NCBI RefSeq assembly: GCF_024362785.1
Contig: NZ_CP093301.1
Coordinates: 1,178,001 to 1,242,000 of the forward strand
Source of the DNA: Evansella sp. LMS18
GTDB taxonomy: Bacteria > Bacillota > Bacilli > Bacillales > Salisediminibacteriaceae
DNA: 64,000 nucleotides
Reading direction: 5' to 3'
Shown: piece by piece, positions 1 to 9,421 of the stretch
How positions within the stretch are numbered: position 1 is the first letter of the stretch
How the letters are laid out: the number at the start of each line of letters is the position of its first letter
The notes under the pieces: generated by a model
The model's database searches: none
Seen by the model: only the letters and a program-made list of their open reading frames with translations
Told to the model about the DNA's origin: nothing
Made by a program: the position numbers and the translations under genes

Positions 1-1718
1 CTTACCTTTATGAGGAACCTATTACAATTGGGGAGAGAAGCCTGAATGAGCTGTCCCTCTCATACATTCCGTCAAATAATATTGAAGAGGGCAGCCGATC
101 ATGGAATGAGCCAGTTGAGCTAATTGACCAGGTCACTGTAGTCAGAGCAGTTATGATAAATCATAATGAATCTGCAAGCAATGTCGCAACAAGTACTTAT
201 TTTACCGATAACCTCCCCTCATTACCTGTTATTTCTCTGTCCACCAACCCAGGTAACTTTTTCGGTGAGGAAGAAGGAATTTATGTGCCTGGAGTGAATT
301 ACAATTCAGATGGAAATGCACCTGATGCTTCTGGTAATTATTATGAAAGAGGAAGAGAATGGGAACGGCCGGTCCATATTGAATATTTTGAAACGAATGG
401 CCAGCTTGCTTTTGCTCAAGATGCAGGTGTCAGAATACATGGGAACTTTACAAGAAGATTCCCACAAAAATCCCTTCGTTTATATTCAAGAAGCGATTAT
501 GGGGAAAGCAGGTTCAGCTATCCGTTTTTCGAGTCAAAAGAGATGGACGATTTTAACCGGCTACTGTTAAGGAACTCCGGGAACGACTGGGGAATGACGA
601 TGTTCAGGGATGCTGCCATGCAAAGTCTGGTACATCATCTGGACCTTGATACGCAGCATTATCAGCCAGCAGTTGTTTATTTGAATGGAGAATACTGGGG
701 CATCCACAATATACGTGACCGACATGATAAACACTACTTAGAAACACATTATGGTGCAGACAGAGATGATTTCACCATTTTAAGTGCAAATGCAGAACTG
801 GATGACGGCTCGCCTGATGGCCAGGAAGATTACATCTCGATGCTTGAGTACATTGAAGAAAACGGCTTAGAGGAAGAGGAACACTATGAGCATATAAAAA
901 CGTTGATGGATGTTGATAACTTTATTGAGTATTATGTGGCACAAATATATAATGCTAACACCGACTGGCCGCATAATAATATCAGTTACTGGAGATATGA
1001 AAATTCTTTTAATGAGGAAAGTCTGCCAGATAAACTGGACGGCCGCTGGCGCTGGTTTTTATTTGACGTAGATCGGTCGTTAGGATACGTAGAGTACGAC
1101 CACAATACAATTGAAATGGTGACAGACCGCTTTAACCATGTAAGGGAAGAAGAAGAGTGGCCTAACTTCCTCTTCCGTGAGCTTTTGAAAAATGACCAGT
1201 TTAAGCAGAAGTTTCTTACAGCATTAGCGGACCATATGAATACTACTTTTTCGCCGGAAAGAGTCATTAATGTAATCGATGAGCTTGCTGAAGGAATTGA
1301 ACCGGAGATGGAAAACCATATAAATAGATGGGGCATTCCTGAGAGTATGAATGAATGGGAAGAAAATGTGGAAATAATGCGTGAATTCGCGTTGAACAGA
1401 CCTGAAGCTATCCGCGAGTACACGCAGGAACATTTTAACTTAGGTGGAATGGCCACATTAACAATTTACTCAAATTCTGAACGTGGAACAGTTAAGGTGA
1501 ATTCTATTATAATTGATGAGGACACCCCTGGAATTACAGATCCTAATGAGTGGACGGGGGAATACTTTACAGGTGTTCCGGTAACATTGACTGCTGAACC
1601 CGCAGATGGCTATGAGTTTGCCGGGTGGTCCGGAAAGCTAATTGAAAGCTCTGACACTAGAGAATTGCTTTTAAATGAGGACCTAGCAGTAGAGGTAATT
1701 TTCGATAAATTAGATTAG
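1..1718 (+). CDS. CotH-family kinase-like protein, 5' end outside the window
   Basis: The frame is open from base 3, so the true start lies left of the window; the first Met in view (153) is internal. The first 50 or so codons look like the end of a chitobiase/hexosaminidase C-terminal-like (CHB_HEX_C) module. The CotH domain follows, with RIHGNFTRRFPQKS, LLRNSGNDWG, VYLNGEYWGIHNIRDRHD and WRWFLFDVDRSLG, the last holding the DxDR-like region typical of CotH. The last 90 residues (GTVKVN..., GVPVTLTAEPADGYEFAGWSG) resemble a bacterial InlB-B-type repeat. B. subtilis CotH is an atypical kinase that phosphorylates spore coat proteins. Multidomain CotH proteins like this one are usually predicted to be exported and have no settled role. 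Family call firm, function inferred. Confidence 0.85.
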   Translation, partial: YLYEEPITIGERSLNELSLSYIPSNNIEEGSRSWNEPVELIDQVTVVRAVMINHNESASNVATSTYFTDNLPSLPVISLSTNPGNFFGEEEGIYVPGVNYNSDGNAPDASGNYYERGREWERPVHIEYFETNGQLAFAQDAGVRIHGNFTRRFPQKSLRLYSRSDYGESRFSYPFFESKEMDDFNRLLLRNSGNDWGMTMFRDAAMQSLVHHLDLDTQHYQPAVVYLNGEYWGIHNIRDRHDKHYLETHYGADRDDFTILSANAELDDGSPDGQEDYISMLEYIEENGLEEEEHYEHIKTLMDVDNFIEYYVAQIYNANTDWPHNNISYWRYENSFNEESLPDKLDGRWRWFLFDVDRSLGYVEYDHNTIEMVTDRFNHVREEEEWPNFLFRELLKNDQFKQKFLTALADHMNTTFSPERVINVIDELAEGIEPEMENHINRWGIPESMNEWEENVEIMREFALNRPEAIREYTQEHFNLGGMATLTIYSNSERGTVKVNSIIIDEDTPGITDPNEWTGEYFTGVPVTLTAEPADGYEFAGWSGKLIESSDTRELLLNEDLAVEVIFDKLD

Positions 1719-2057
1719 TCATTTCTCAGAGCTTTGAATTCATCAAATTTTTTCATTTTTTATAAGACGCCTACACAAGCAGGTAAATACTTATCACTTC
1801 TTTTTTTTATAATAGTAGTAGAACGAGAATGAAGTAGCTTGGCAGTGGACAAAAATCAATCCTATCTATTTTATTAAATCATAAATGTATTTAACAAGCA
1901 TGTTTGCACACTTGTGAAAAAATACGATGGAAAAATGTATTAATAATATTACTAAGGGTTAAATGGGATAAAATATAAAGTAAGCTATTGTTTAAAAAAG
2001 GACCGGGAAAATTTTGGCGGCCACTGAAAATCTTACGATTATAAATTTAATATGGTT

Positions 2058-4023
2058 GTAGAGTAGAGAACTGATTTCTAGAGGATAGCCTTACGGCTAT
2101 CTTCTTTACTTTCAGCTCCCCCTCATCAAACCGTACGTGAAGTTTTCCCTCATACGGCTTTCCGACGTTCTTCTTCCTTTGGCTTTACGGCGTTAACTTG
2201 CCAATTTCACTAAAAAGTATTTAACTTCTTCCGCAGTATCTTTGAATTTCGTATGTTTATTTCGTCTATTCCTTTTCTTGTTATTAAACAGATTAAGGCG
2301 AGTTAATACATACCAGTCGATGCGATTTAACCACTTCTTCCCCATTGGTGATATCTGATAATAGTTTTTGAAGCCTTGAAGCTTTCGGTTCAATCCCTTT
2401 ACTATATCCCGAATGTCCTTATGGAGTTTATGCCGTGGTTCTGTGTAGTCCTTGATTTTCGTTCGCATCTTTTGCATGGCTTTCTTAGATGGCACGTGAT
2501 TCAAGATATAGAATGTACGTCCACCTTTCTTACGGATTGGGAATTTCCGATGATGTAGTCCAAGAAAATCAAATCCTTCAGTGTCATCCCATATATTGAC
2601 CAACCTCGACTTGTCCTTGTTAATAGTAAGGTCAAGCTTATTCATAATGGCCTTAATAACTTGTGCACTTTCTAGTGCCTCTTGTTTCGTCCTACAGATG
2701 ACCACAAAGTCATCCGCATAACGAATAAGTTTACCTAAATGACTGAATCTCTTCTCCTATAACTTGTCCATCGTATTCAGATAGATGTTCGCAAGAAGTG
2801 GTGAGATAACCCCACCTTGCGGTGTACCCGTTATGGAGTTTCTGAGCTTCCCTTCTTCCATAATTCCAGCCTTTAGCCATTTTCGAATGAGTTTCAGCAC
2901 TCTTCTATCGCTGATACGCTGTTCCAGAAGTTTCATTAACTTATCTTGATTGATATTGTCAAAGAAACCTTGGATATCGACGTCTAATACCCAATAGGAT
3001 TTCTTGCTCTCTTTACGTATTTTAGCGATAGCTTGATGAGCATTCCGTTTTGGGCGAAAGCCATAGGAACATTCCTGGAAGTCAGCCTCAAATATTGGTT
3101 CAATCACAAGCTTTGTTGCCATTTGAACTACTCGGTCCTTAATTGTTGGGATTCCTAATGGTCTTTGTTTCTTACCATCACCTTTAGGAATGTAGGTTCG
3201 AAGAACTGGTTGCGGATGATATCTCTTCTCTTTTAATTCCAAGTACAGCTCATTGAGAAAGTTCTTCTCGCCATGAGTCATGATATCTTCCAAGGTTTGT
3301 TCATCTACACCTCCACTTCCTTTTCTCCGTTTCACACGTTGCCATGCATCCCATAAGATATCTGGGCGATAAATCTTATCATATAGTGCATGAAACCGAC
3401 GAGTATCACTTTCCTTGGCACAAAGGTATAATGTTTTCCAGAGTTCTTGAGCTTTTGCATTATTGGCGTAGTTAGCCGTTTTCCTGGCATTCACTGACTC
3501 TTACCTCCTTTGAACATATGAACGAAGTAGGGTATTGGCTTGTGCCGTCCTTCCCTAGACAATGTTGTGTTGTCATTGCCATCATTGGTACTATGACCCC
3601 CTCCGACTCCCTCTCAGTCCGTCAACCATTTCACCGGTGGCTTATAGGTGTCTGTTTTACTTCTTTTGAAGTGACCGAGGAGGGTATCCCCAGTTCCATT
3701 AACTACTGTCTTAACATGTCGCTCTCCATACCCCGAGGGATACTTCGGTGCTGCCCTCCAAGTTCTACACACCTTCCGTGGTCTTCGCCCATTTAAGAGA
3801 GGCTCGACTTCCCTTGTTCCTCCGAAGAGGGTTTTAATTGACGAGGCTGCAAGATTCACTTTATGTTACAACCTGTTAAGTTGCTCGCACTCCAAGTGGA
3901 GTTACTTTGTCACAGGGCTTCAACCTTAGGATTTCTCCACCAGTTGCCTGTCAGCTACTGAGCGTCTTGGCACTTACTCAGACTGGACTTTCACCAGTAA
4001 GCAATTAATAGCGTGCTGGGCAC
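2058..4023 (-). mobile_element. Group II (class C-like) self-splicing intron
   Basis: On the minus strand the intron starts near GTGCCCAGCACGC (4023). It has the conserved 5' region with GGTGAAAGTCCAGTCTGAG and GCTGACAGGCAACTGGTGG (about 3935-3995). It encodes a reverse transcriptase without an endonuclease domain. Near the 3' end is a domain V-like hairpin (about 2118-2160, AGCCGTATGAGGG...CGTACGG), then a domain VI hairpin (GATAGCCGTAAGGCTATC, 2083-2100), ending near CTACTCTAC (2058). The 5' end lies directly downstream of a rho-independent terminator hairpin (4034-4080), the insertion preference known for bacterial class C introns. The RNA parts look intact but the protein is interrupted, so mobility would need a maturase supplied in trans. 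End positions are accurate to a few bases. Confidence 0.85.
2193..3494 (-). pseudogene. ltrA: Group II intron reverse transcriptase/maturase, interrupted by one in-frame amber codon
   Basis: The upstream part (3494-2757) carries the RT blocks PKGDGKKQRPLGIPTIKDR, ECSYGFRPKRNAHQA, WVLDVDIQGFFDNI and TGTPQGGVISPLLANI. It stops at TAG (2757-2759) right after NTMDKL. The same frame continues without a shift as EKRFSHLGKLIRYADDFVV (catalytic YADD), then the maturase X/GIIM region (IRDIVKGLNRKLQGFKNYYQ) to 2193. The normal residue at the stop is Trp, so a single TGG to TAG change explains the break. Restored length is 433 residues with no HNH endonuclease, as in class C introns. The loss is recent, since everything else is conserved. 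A separate downstream start at 2705 would drop part of the YADD block and cannot make a working enzyme. Confidence 0.92.
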
Positions 4024-4033
4024 GCCTTGAAAG

Positions 4034-4080
4034 AAAAAACCGATTACCTTACCAATACTTTGGAAGGTAATCGGTTTTTT
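4034..4080 (-). terminator. Terminator of the IS transposase, target-site hairpin of the intron
   Basis: A 17-bp perfect inverted repeat (AAAAAACCGATTACCTT and its complement) around a 13-base centre gives a hairpin with a T-run on either strand. Read leftward it follows the transposase stop (4111) and directly precedes the intron 5' end. This is the hairpin type that class C introns use as an insertion landmark. Confidence 0.85.
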
Positions 4081-4110
4081 CTTCTCTCAGTCCTGTTTCT
4101 TTTTCTATTT

Positions 4111-4590
4111 TTACTTCGATAGCTTCATTATTCTTTTGAGATTGACGATAAATATTTCCATAAATCCTTGTATTTCCCTACCAACTAGACCCGAGGAAGT
4201 GGTTACTTCATACCCGTGTCTGTGTTTTAACTCGCTATTTTTCGCTTCAATCTTATATCGCTCTTTGGCCTTTTCCTTGAAGTACTCACTTTTTTGGAAG
4301 TCGGCCTGTTCTGTGTGTTCCGAGGATTTTATGGAAACCGGATAGGTTTTGCTTTTCAATCCTTCTTTATAACCCCCCTCTTTCAATGGGCACCTCTTAC
4401 ATTTTTCAATATCAAAGAAGTCATGTCCAAAAAGTACTTAAAGGACATATCATATTTTGAACGCTCTACAATATCTACACCAGAAAGGTCGTGTATGGTT
4501 TTCAATAATAAATATTTAAACATCATTGATCTTGCGCAGCATATTATCTTCAGGAACGATGAGATTATAAAAATCCATATATGGACTTAA
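4111..4590 (-). pseudogene. IS1182-family transposase remnant with central deletion and frameshift
   Basis: The C-terminal part (4111-about 4425) reads FDIEKCKRCPLKEG and then RYKIEAKNSELKHRHGY and GREIQGFMEIFIVNLKRIMKL, the conserved end of IS1182/DDE transposases. Upstream, in a different frame (about 4430-4590), is the family's N-terminal part, with IVPEDNMLRKIND, LLKTIHDLSGVDIVERSKYD and MSFKYFLDM. The two parts join near 4425-4430, so the whole catalytic centre is missing and the frames no longer agree. The gene cannot make an active transposase. The TTG at 4386 is only the first start codon in the remaining frame, not a real start. Confidence 0.85.
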
Positions 4591-4696
4591 TTTTAATACC
4601 TGTTGTTTTGAAATCAACCAAACCACCCACTTTGAAATAGTTACTTTTATTATAATTTAAGGCTCTAAGGAAGGGGGATTTAATTTATAACAATAG

Positions 4697-4858
4697 TTGA
4701 TTGTAGCGAAAGGTGCGAGACTCCTGCGGGAAAAGCAGATTCAGGGAAAACCCCGCAGGTGCGAAGCAACGAGGAGGCTTCCGAACCGCCCACAGAAAAC
4801 GAGCAAATCTTTTTGCGACGAGTAACCGTAGGAGCAGCCTGGAGCGAAAATCAACAGA
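4697..4858. repeat. Bacillaceae-type interspersed intergenic repeat
   Basis: A GC-richer block in AT-rich surroundings. It starts GCGAAAGGTGCGAGACTCCTGC, contains the pairing arms CTGCGGG and CCCGCAG and the segment GACGAGGAGGCTTCCGAACC-like (GCAACGAGGAGGCTTCCG), and ends GAGCGAAAATCAACAGACC. I recognise this as a widely scattered Bacillaceae intergenic element of unknown function. Here it lies between the transposase remnant and the right IS terminal repeat, so it was either carried by the IS or inserted into it. Confidence 0.6.
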
Positions 4859-5160
4859 CCTTCATAAAAAATAGAAAACCTCTTCCTTTGAGAGTTTCTG
4901 TTTTTGTGTTTAAGGGACTTTTTCAGTGGCCTCAAAAAATTTTGCCGGTTTTTTTTTAGCGAATGTAAAACAATTATTACAGTTGTAAGACTTTTACCTT
5001 ATGTTAGTTTTGAGACAAAATACAAAGGGAATTAGTATAGTCAAAAGATAAACGAGCTAGCTAGTGGGAGTTTGTAAGTTTCTTCCAGGGACACACTGCT
5101 CTATCATATTTCGAATAAATTCTTTAAGTTACTTACAATCAGATGGAAGGGTGTACGGCT

Positions 5161-6234
5161 ATGTATATAGGTTACATGCGAAAAAGAAGCAAACCAAAAA
5201 AGTTTGCGAAGCTTGTTGCAAAGGCTGCTAAATATCATGGGATTGATCTTTTTCATTTCGGTCCGGAAGATGTGGATATAGAAAATAGAATCATAAACGG
5301 GAAGGTTTTAATTGATGATGAATGGGAATCAAGACAGCTGCCGCCTCCCGCTTTTATAGACTACTCAACCTTCTGCAATAAATACAAGGAAGTAGTTGAA
5401 TTTTTAAAGGAGAACAGTATTTTATCTAATAAACGATTAGGATCAAAGTATAATATATATAAAAAAATTCAGGAAGACGGGGAATTCGCTCACTTAATTA
5501 TTCCTACCATAGTGACCGAAGACCCTTCAGAGGTTTATGACTTTCTGCATAAACATAAGGAAATTATCCTTAAACCTAAAAATGGCCAGCGAGGTGAAGG
5601 CATATATAAACTTTCTTTAAAAGACGGCCATTATTTTTTAGCTGTAAATAAGGAGGAAAAAACTCTTTCAAAACAAGAGGCAGATGATTTTTTAAACAAT
5701 GAGATCAAGGTAAAGCATTATTTATATCAAAAGTGTATACATTCGAAATCGAAGTCAGCAGAACCCTTTGATGTACGGATTAGGCTGGAGAAGAACGGAA
5801 AAGGGGAATGGGAAGTTGCTATTTATCTTGTAAGAATCGGTACTGGAAATAAGGTAGTATCTAACATTACCCAGGGTGGCAGCGCCAGCCAGTTAGATCC
5901 ATTTTTACAGGCTAATTATGGAGATGACTGGAAGAAAATAAAACGTCATATTAAGGAAATTGCCCGTACTTTTCCTTACAAATTAGAAAAGATATTTAAT
6001 ACGAAATTGCAAGCTTTGGGAGTTGATGTTGGAATTGACAGTGACCACAGAGTTTATTTCTTTGAAGCAAATACGGCCCCTGGCCTGGACTTCGGCATGG
6101 GAGAAGTCGCTGTTTTAAAAGCGGAGTATTATAACTATGTAGCCAAAGAAGTCCTTGGACACAAGCAGGGGGATAAATCCGGGAAACCTGTAATAACACA
6201 GGTAAAGCAGGTTTTAAAGGACGTTTCTCCATAA
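5161..6234 (+). CDS. YheC/YheD-like ATP-grasp protein (spore coat associated family)
   Basis: The start at 5161 (MYIGYMRKR) is chosen because GGAAGGGTG lies about 9 bases upstream; the ATG at 5143 has no ribosome binding site. The protein has 357 residues. The middle and C-terminal parts form an ATP-grasp fold: EIILKPKNGQRGEGIYKL (nucleotide-binding Lys and Gly-rich loop), FDVRIRLEKN, and FFEANTAPGLDFGMG, which supplies the Glu/Asn metal ligands. B. subtilis YheC and YheD belong to this family and are linked to the spore coat; the substrate is unknown. The gene is monocistronic with its own terminator at 6319. It lies 10 kb from five further ATP-grasp genes and could act in the same wall pathway, but nothing in the sequence ties it to them. 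Confidence 0.85.
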   Translation: MYIGYMRKRSKPKKFAKLVAKAAKYHGIDLFHFGPEDVDIENRIINGKVLIDDEWESRQLPPPAFIDYSTFCNKYKEVVEFLKENSILSNKRLGSKYNIYKKIQEDGEFAHLIIPTIVTEDPSEVYDFLHKHKEIILKPKNGQRGEGIYKLSLKDGHYFLAVNKEEKTLSKQEADDFLNNEIKVKHYLYQKCIHSKSKSAEPFDVRIRLEKNGKGEWEVAIYLVRIGTGNKVVSNITQGGSASQLDPFLQANYGDDWKKIKRHIKEIARTFPYKLEKIFNTKLQALGVDVGIDSDHRVYFFEANTAPGLDFGMGEVAVLKAEYYNYVAKEVLGHKQGDKSGKPVITQVKQVLKDVSP

Positions 6235-6318
6235 AAAAGAATCGAATTTATTCCCAAATTTCTCTTGGACAGGGTTACTGTTAAAAAAACGTGAGTATTT
6301 AATTAATCAGTTCAGTGA

Positions 6319-6355
6319 AGGCATGTAGACATTTTATGTTTACATGCCTTTTTTA
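6319..6355 (+). terminator. Rho-independent terminator of the YheC-like gene
   Basis: AGGCATGTA pairs with TACATGCCT, followed by TTTTT; 85 bases after the stop at 6234. Confidence 0.85.
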
Positions 6356-6767
6356 TTGTTAGGTGCAGAGGAAAATGTGGACGTTCTTGTCGGTAGGATT
6401 CATGGTCCTGGAAGAAATGAAAAATAATTATTCAAGATTTCTTTGAGGAGAAATTCCCTTGTCTGATATATATAATTATTTAAAGGATCTGTATCAAACT
6501 TTGTAAGAAGCTGATTAGTCTGAAATAACATTATGAAAAGTAAGTTTACTGTTCCATCGTTTGCTATGACAAGCGCGCCATTACCTTCTGAAGAAGCTGC
6601 GAATTTTGAAATTAGTCTCTTATTTTATAAAAAGAGTAGTTATTAATTGAAAGTGTAGCAGGAAATACATGTATATTTGTTGTAGAGGCTCCCAGATCCC
6701 TACATTCTACTACTTGCTCTTGCTGCTTCATCTAAATAAAAACTAGTACAATACATCGTAATAATTT
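6356..6767. other. Intergenic region with no recognisable gene
   Basis: AT-rich sequence between two convergent genes. All frames are closed by frequent stops. I see no promoter, repeat or RNA structure that I would defend. It could be decayed coding sequence. Confidence 0.5.
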
Positions 6768-6808
6768 ATAAAAAATAGCCTGTAACTCTCTGAAAGAATT
6801 CCAGGCTA
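6768..6808 (-). terminator. Terminator of the galE / sugar transferase genes
   Basis: TAGCCTG (6776-6782) pairs with CAGGCTA (6802-6808). Read leftward the stem is followed by a T-run (complement of 6768-6775). It lies directly after the galE stop. Confidence 0.8.
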
Positions 6809-6818
6809 AAAGATTAAA

Positions 6819-7760
6819 CTACTTTTTATTAATGTAATAATTAACAGTTTGCTCGAGTCCTTTTTTGAAAGAGGTCCGCGGTTCCCAGTTAAAGTCGGTT
6901 TTCAATTTGCTGTTATCCAGGTAACTGTACTTTATATCACCCGGTCTCTCTTCCTCAAATCGTGGGTTATTACTAATTTCCATTATCTCGCAGAGGTTAC
7001 TAAGCAAGTGGTCAATACTTGTCTCGCTGCAGGTACTTACATTATAAACTGCATTATTACTTGCTTGTTTATCTTTGTTAGTTAAGCAGCTGACAACCGC
7101 CTCGGCAATATCTTTAACATAAATAAAATCCCTTGTCTGCTTTCCATCGCCAAAGATGACCGGTCTTTTTCCCTGAAGAAGCTGCTCGATGAAAATGGAG
7201 ATAACCCCCGCTTCTGTATGCGGGCTTTGACGCGGGCCGAATACATTGGCAAATCTCAACGCAAAGACATCCATGCCATATAATCGGCCATACGCTTTTA
7301 CATACTCTTCCCCTGCAAGTTTTGATACTCCATATGGAGAGAGTGGATTAGTCTCTGCCCTTTCAGTAATAGGAAGCTGCTCTGCATGCCCGTATACTGC
7401 TGCAGAGGAAGCATAAACGAAAGACTTTATATTATTCTTTCTGCAAAGCTCAAGCAAATTTATTGTTCCCTGAATGTTTATATTAGCATCATTTCCAGGG
7501 TCATCTACCGAAGGTCCTACTTTACTTTGCGCAGCCAGGTGAACCACACCGGCAATCCCCAGATGCTTATTATATACTTCATTTAATCCCCGGTTATCAG
7601 TAATATCCGTTTCTTCGAGCTTCACGTCTTTATTTATGTTCTCATAGCTTCCGGTACTCATATTATCAACGACGATAACTTCTTTGCCCTGTTCCACAAG
7701 CAGGTCAACAACATGGGAACCAATAAAACCAGCGCCTCCGGTTACTAATATTTTATCCAT
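6819..7760 (-). CDS. galE: UDP-glucose 4-epimerase / NAD-dependent sugar epimerase
   Basis: An extended short-chain dehydrogenase of 313 residues. It has the N-terminal NAD-binding motif GGAGFIGSHV (residues 8-17), the SSAAVYG segment with the catalytic Ser, the YGVSKLAGE Tyr-Lys pair, and RFANVFGPRQSP and DFIYVKDIAEA in the substrate half. These enzymes interconvert UDP-Glc/UDP-Gal or the N-acetyl forms; the exact substrate cannot be read here. AGAGAGGTATCCTC precedes the ATG. It is the last of a short leftward set with the sugar transferase (49 bases upstream) and, behind that, galU, so it probably provides UDP-sugars for a surface polymer. Confidence 0.9.
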   Translation of the reverse strand: MDKILVTGGAGFIGSHVVDLLVEQGKEVIVVDNMSTGSYENINKDVKLEETDITDNRGLNEVYNKHLGIAGVVHLAAQSKVGPSVDDPGNDANINIQGTINLLELCRKNNIKSFVYASSAAVYGHAEQLPITERAETNPLSPYGVSKLAGEEYVKAYGRLYGMDVFALRFANVFGPRQSPHTEAGVISIFIEQLLQGKRPVIFGDGKQTRDFIYVKDIAEAVVSCLTNKDKQASNNAVYNVSTCSETSIDHLLSNLCEIMEISNNPRFEEERPGDIKYSYLDNSKLKTDFNWEPRTSFKKGLEQTVNYYINKK

Positions 7761-7809
7761 GAGGATACCTCTCTTTGTTAAATAAGATTATGATTGATCG
7801 TATTTTGCA

Positions 7810-9201
7810 TTATTTAGCATTCATGGATACACTTTGTCTTTTCTTTTTCGCCACAGAAGCAGGCTTGTTCTTCTCTGCAGTACCTTCCGCTTTCGTCTTA
7901 TCAAATAAAACGATAAATGTTTTCAGCAAAATAAGAATATCCAGCCAGAAACTATAGTTCCTGATGTAGTATAAGTCAAAACGGAGTTTGTCATCTACTT
8001 CAGTGCTGTATTTCCCCATTATTTGCGCATAACCTGTAATGCCAGGCTGCACAGTATTGCGGTATCCATAATGGTAGTATTGCTTAGACAGCTGCTTGAT
8101 GAAATAGCCACGTTCCGGCCTAGGACCTACAAGTGACATGTCGCCTTTTAAAACATTAAACAACTGAGGAAGTTCATCGAGTCTTGTAGCCCTGATGAAT
8201 CTGCCTATTTTCGTTATCCTCGCGTCATTCTCTGTCGCCAGGACCGGACCAGTTTTGCTTTCAGCACCTTCTATCATGGAACGGAATTTGTAAATAGTGA
8301 ACGGTTTATTGTTCTTTCCGAACCTTTCCTGCTTATAAATGATACTTCCTTTAGGATCCTCAAATTTCACCATCAATGCTGTAAGCAACAGTATAGGAGA
8401 AGCTAAAAGGATAAGAATTCCGGAAGCCACCATATCGAATACTCTCTTAACAAGTGTCTGGTCCCAGGTAAGCCCAAACGGCTTTACAGACATAACAAGC
8501 GTGTCTTCCATCGGACTTACATGTGAACGCTGCATCAAAAGCTCGTATAGAGTAGGGATAACATAAACTACTTTATTCACTTCCATAGAATGATAGATAA
8601 TTTCCGACTTCATTTCTTTACTGATGCTGGTACAAAGAATGACATAATCTACCTGTTTAATCTGGTGCTTAATCTTATCCATAGAAGTATTCGGCTGTAT
8701 ATGCTTAATATGAGTGCCTTTCACCATCGGATGCTTAATTTTAGCGATCATTCGCTGGGAGTTTTCGTCATCTCCGATTAATAAAACTTTGCCTACTATA
8801 TTTCTCCTTGTAAGCTTTAAATATAGCAATTTCGCTCCTGTCATCAATACGATAGTGAACACAGTCGCTATTAAAATAACAGAACGGGGCATAGCAAATT
8901 CTCTGAATAAATAGGAAGCCGACATAGTTAAAAATGACATAAATGTAACAGCTACTACAATTTTTATCACTATGTCCCACAGTGTATTTTTTCTGTCCAG
9001 GGCGTAAAGCTCATAAACGGAAATAAAGAACAGCCCTATAAGAAGAATCCATGGCAGCAATGACACAAAGGAATCCCAGTTTCTCTCCGGAAAACCGCTG
9101 TATCGTATATAGAAAGCCCCTATATAGGCCGCCAGAATACACAGCAGATCCATAAGGATGATTATAACTTTATGGTTTCTTAATTCACTGATGCTGGGCA
9201 T
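7810..9201 (-). CDS. Polyprenyl-phosphate sugar-1-phosphate transferase initiating polymer synthesis
   Basis: 463 residues. Four or more hydrophobic segments occupy roughly residues 10-115 (for example VIIILMDLLCILAAYIGAFY). A CoA-binding-like domain follows (VGKVLLIGDDENSQRM). The C-terminal bacterial sugar transferase domain has KRVFDMVASGILILLASP, KQERFGKNNKPFTIYKFRSM, TRLDELPQLFNVLKGDMSLVGPRPE-type motifs and QPGITGYAQIMGKY. Enzymes of this WbaP/EpsL-like class link the first sugar phosphate to undecaprenyl phosphate in the membrane. The sugar is unknown. The neighbours galE and galU support a role in exopolysaccharide or wall-polymer assembly. The C-terminal tail is Lys-rich. Confidence 0.9.
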   Translation of the reverse strand: MPSISELRNHKVIIILMDLLCILAAYIGAFYIRYSGFPERNWDSFVSLLPWILLIGLFFISVYELYALDRKNTLWDIVIKIVVAVTFMSFLTMSASYLFREFAMPRSVILIATVFTIVLMTGAKLLYLKLTRRNIVGKVLLIGDDENSQRMIAKIKHPMVKGTHIKHIQPNTSMDKIKHQIKQVDYVILCTSISKEMKSEIIYHSMEVNKVVYVIPTLYELLMQRSHVSPMEDTLVMSVKPFGLTWDQTLVKRVFDMVASGILILLASPILLLTALMVKFEDPKGSIIYKQERFGKNNKPFTIYKFRSMIEGAESKTGPVLATENDARITKIGRFIRATRLDELPQLFNVLKGDMSLVGPRPERGYFIKQLSKQYYHYGYRNTVQPGITGYAQIMGKYSTEVDDKLRFDLYYIRNYSFWLDILILLKTFIVLFDKTKAEGTAEKNKPASVAKKKRQSVSMNAK

Positions 9202-9421
9202 GTTTTTTCTCTCCCTTGTTTGATTACGCCTTTAACTATCACTTTGAAACTTACATCTATAGACGTTAATTACCCCCTTATGTTACACCATAAAACAAAA
9301 GGGGGATTTAGGTAATTAAATTTAATTGTCTGGTTCTGCGTTTAAAAATCCACCCCGGCTATTTTAACACATTTGTTCCTGGCGAAGTAGCAAATTTTTA
9401 TGAAAAAATGTGGTTAAATGC

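Larger units (their letters stand above)
2002..4949 (-). mobile_element. Decayed IS1182-like insertion sequence, interrupted by a group II intron
   Basis: The boundaries come from matching terminal inverted repeats. Bases 2002-2030 on the plus strand begin ACCGGGAAAATTTTG and end GGCCACTGAAAA. Bases 4920-4949 read on the minus strand begin ACCGGCAAAATTTT and end GGCCACTGAAAA. Between them lie a broken transposase (4111-4590) and a group IIC intron of about 1.97 kb. Without the intron only about 1 kb of IS remains, too short for a full IS1182-type element (about 1.6-1.8 kb), which agrees with the central deletion in the transposase. The element is probably immobile. No target duplication was identified. 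Confidence 0.7.

Noticed and set aside
2193-2705. Separate short reverse transcriptase gene
   Set aside because: It is in the same frame as the upstream part and would begin after the YADD motif, so it is the tail of one interrupted gene.
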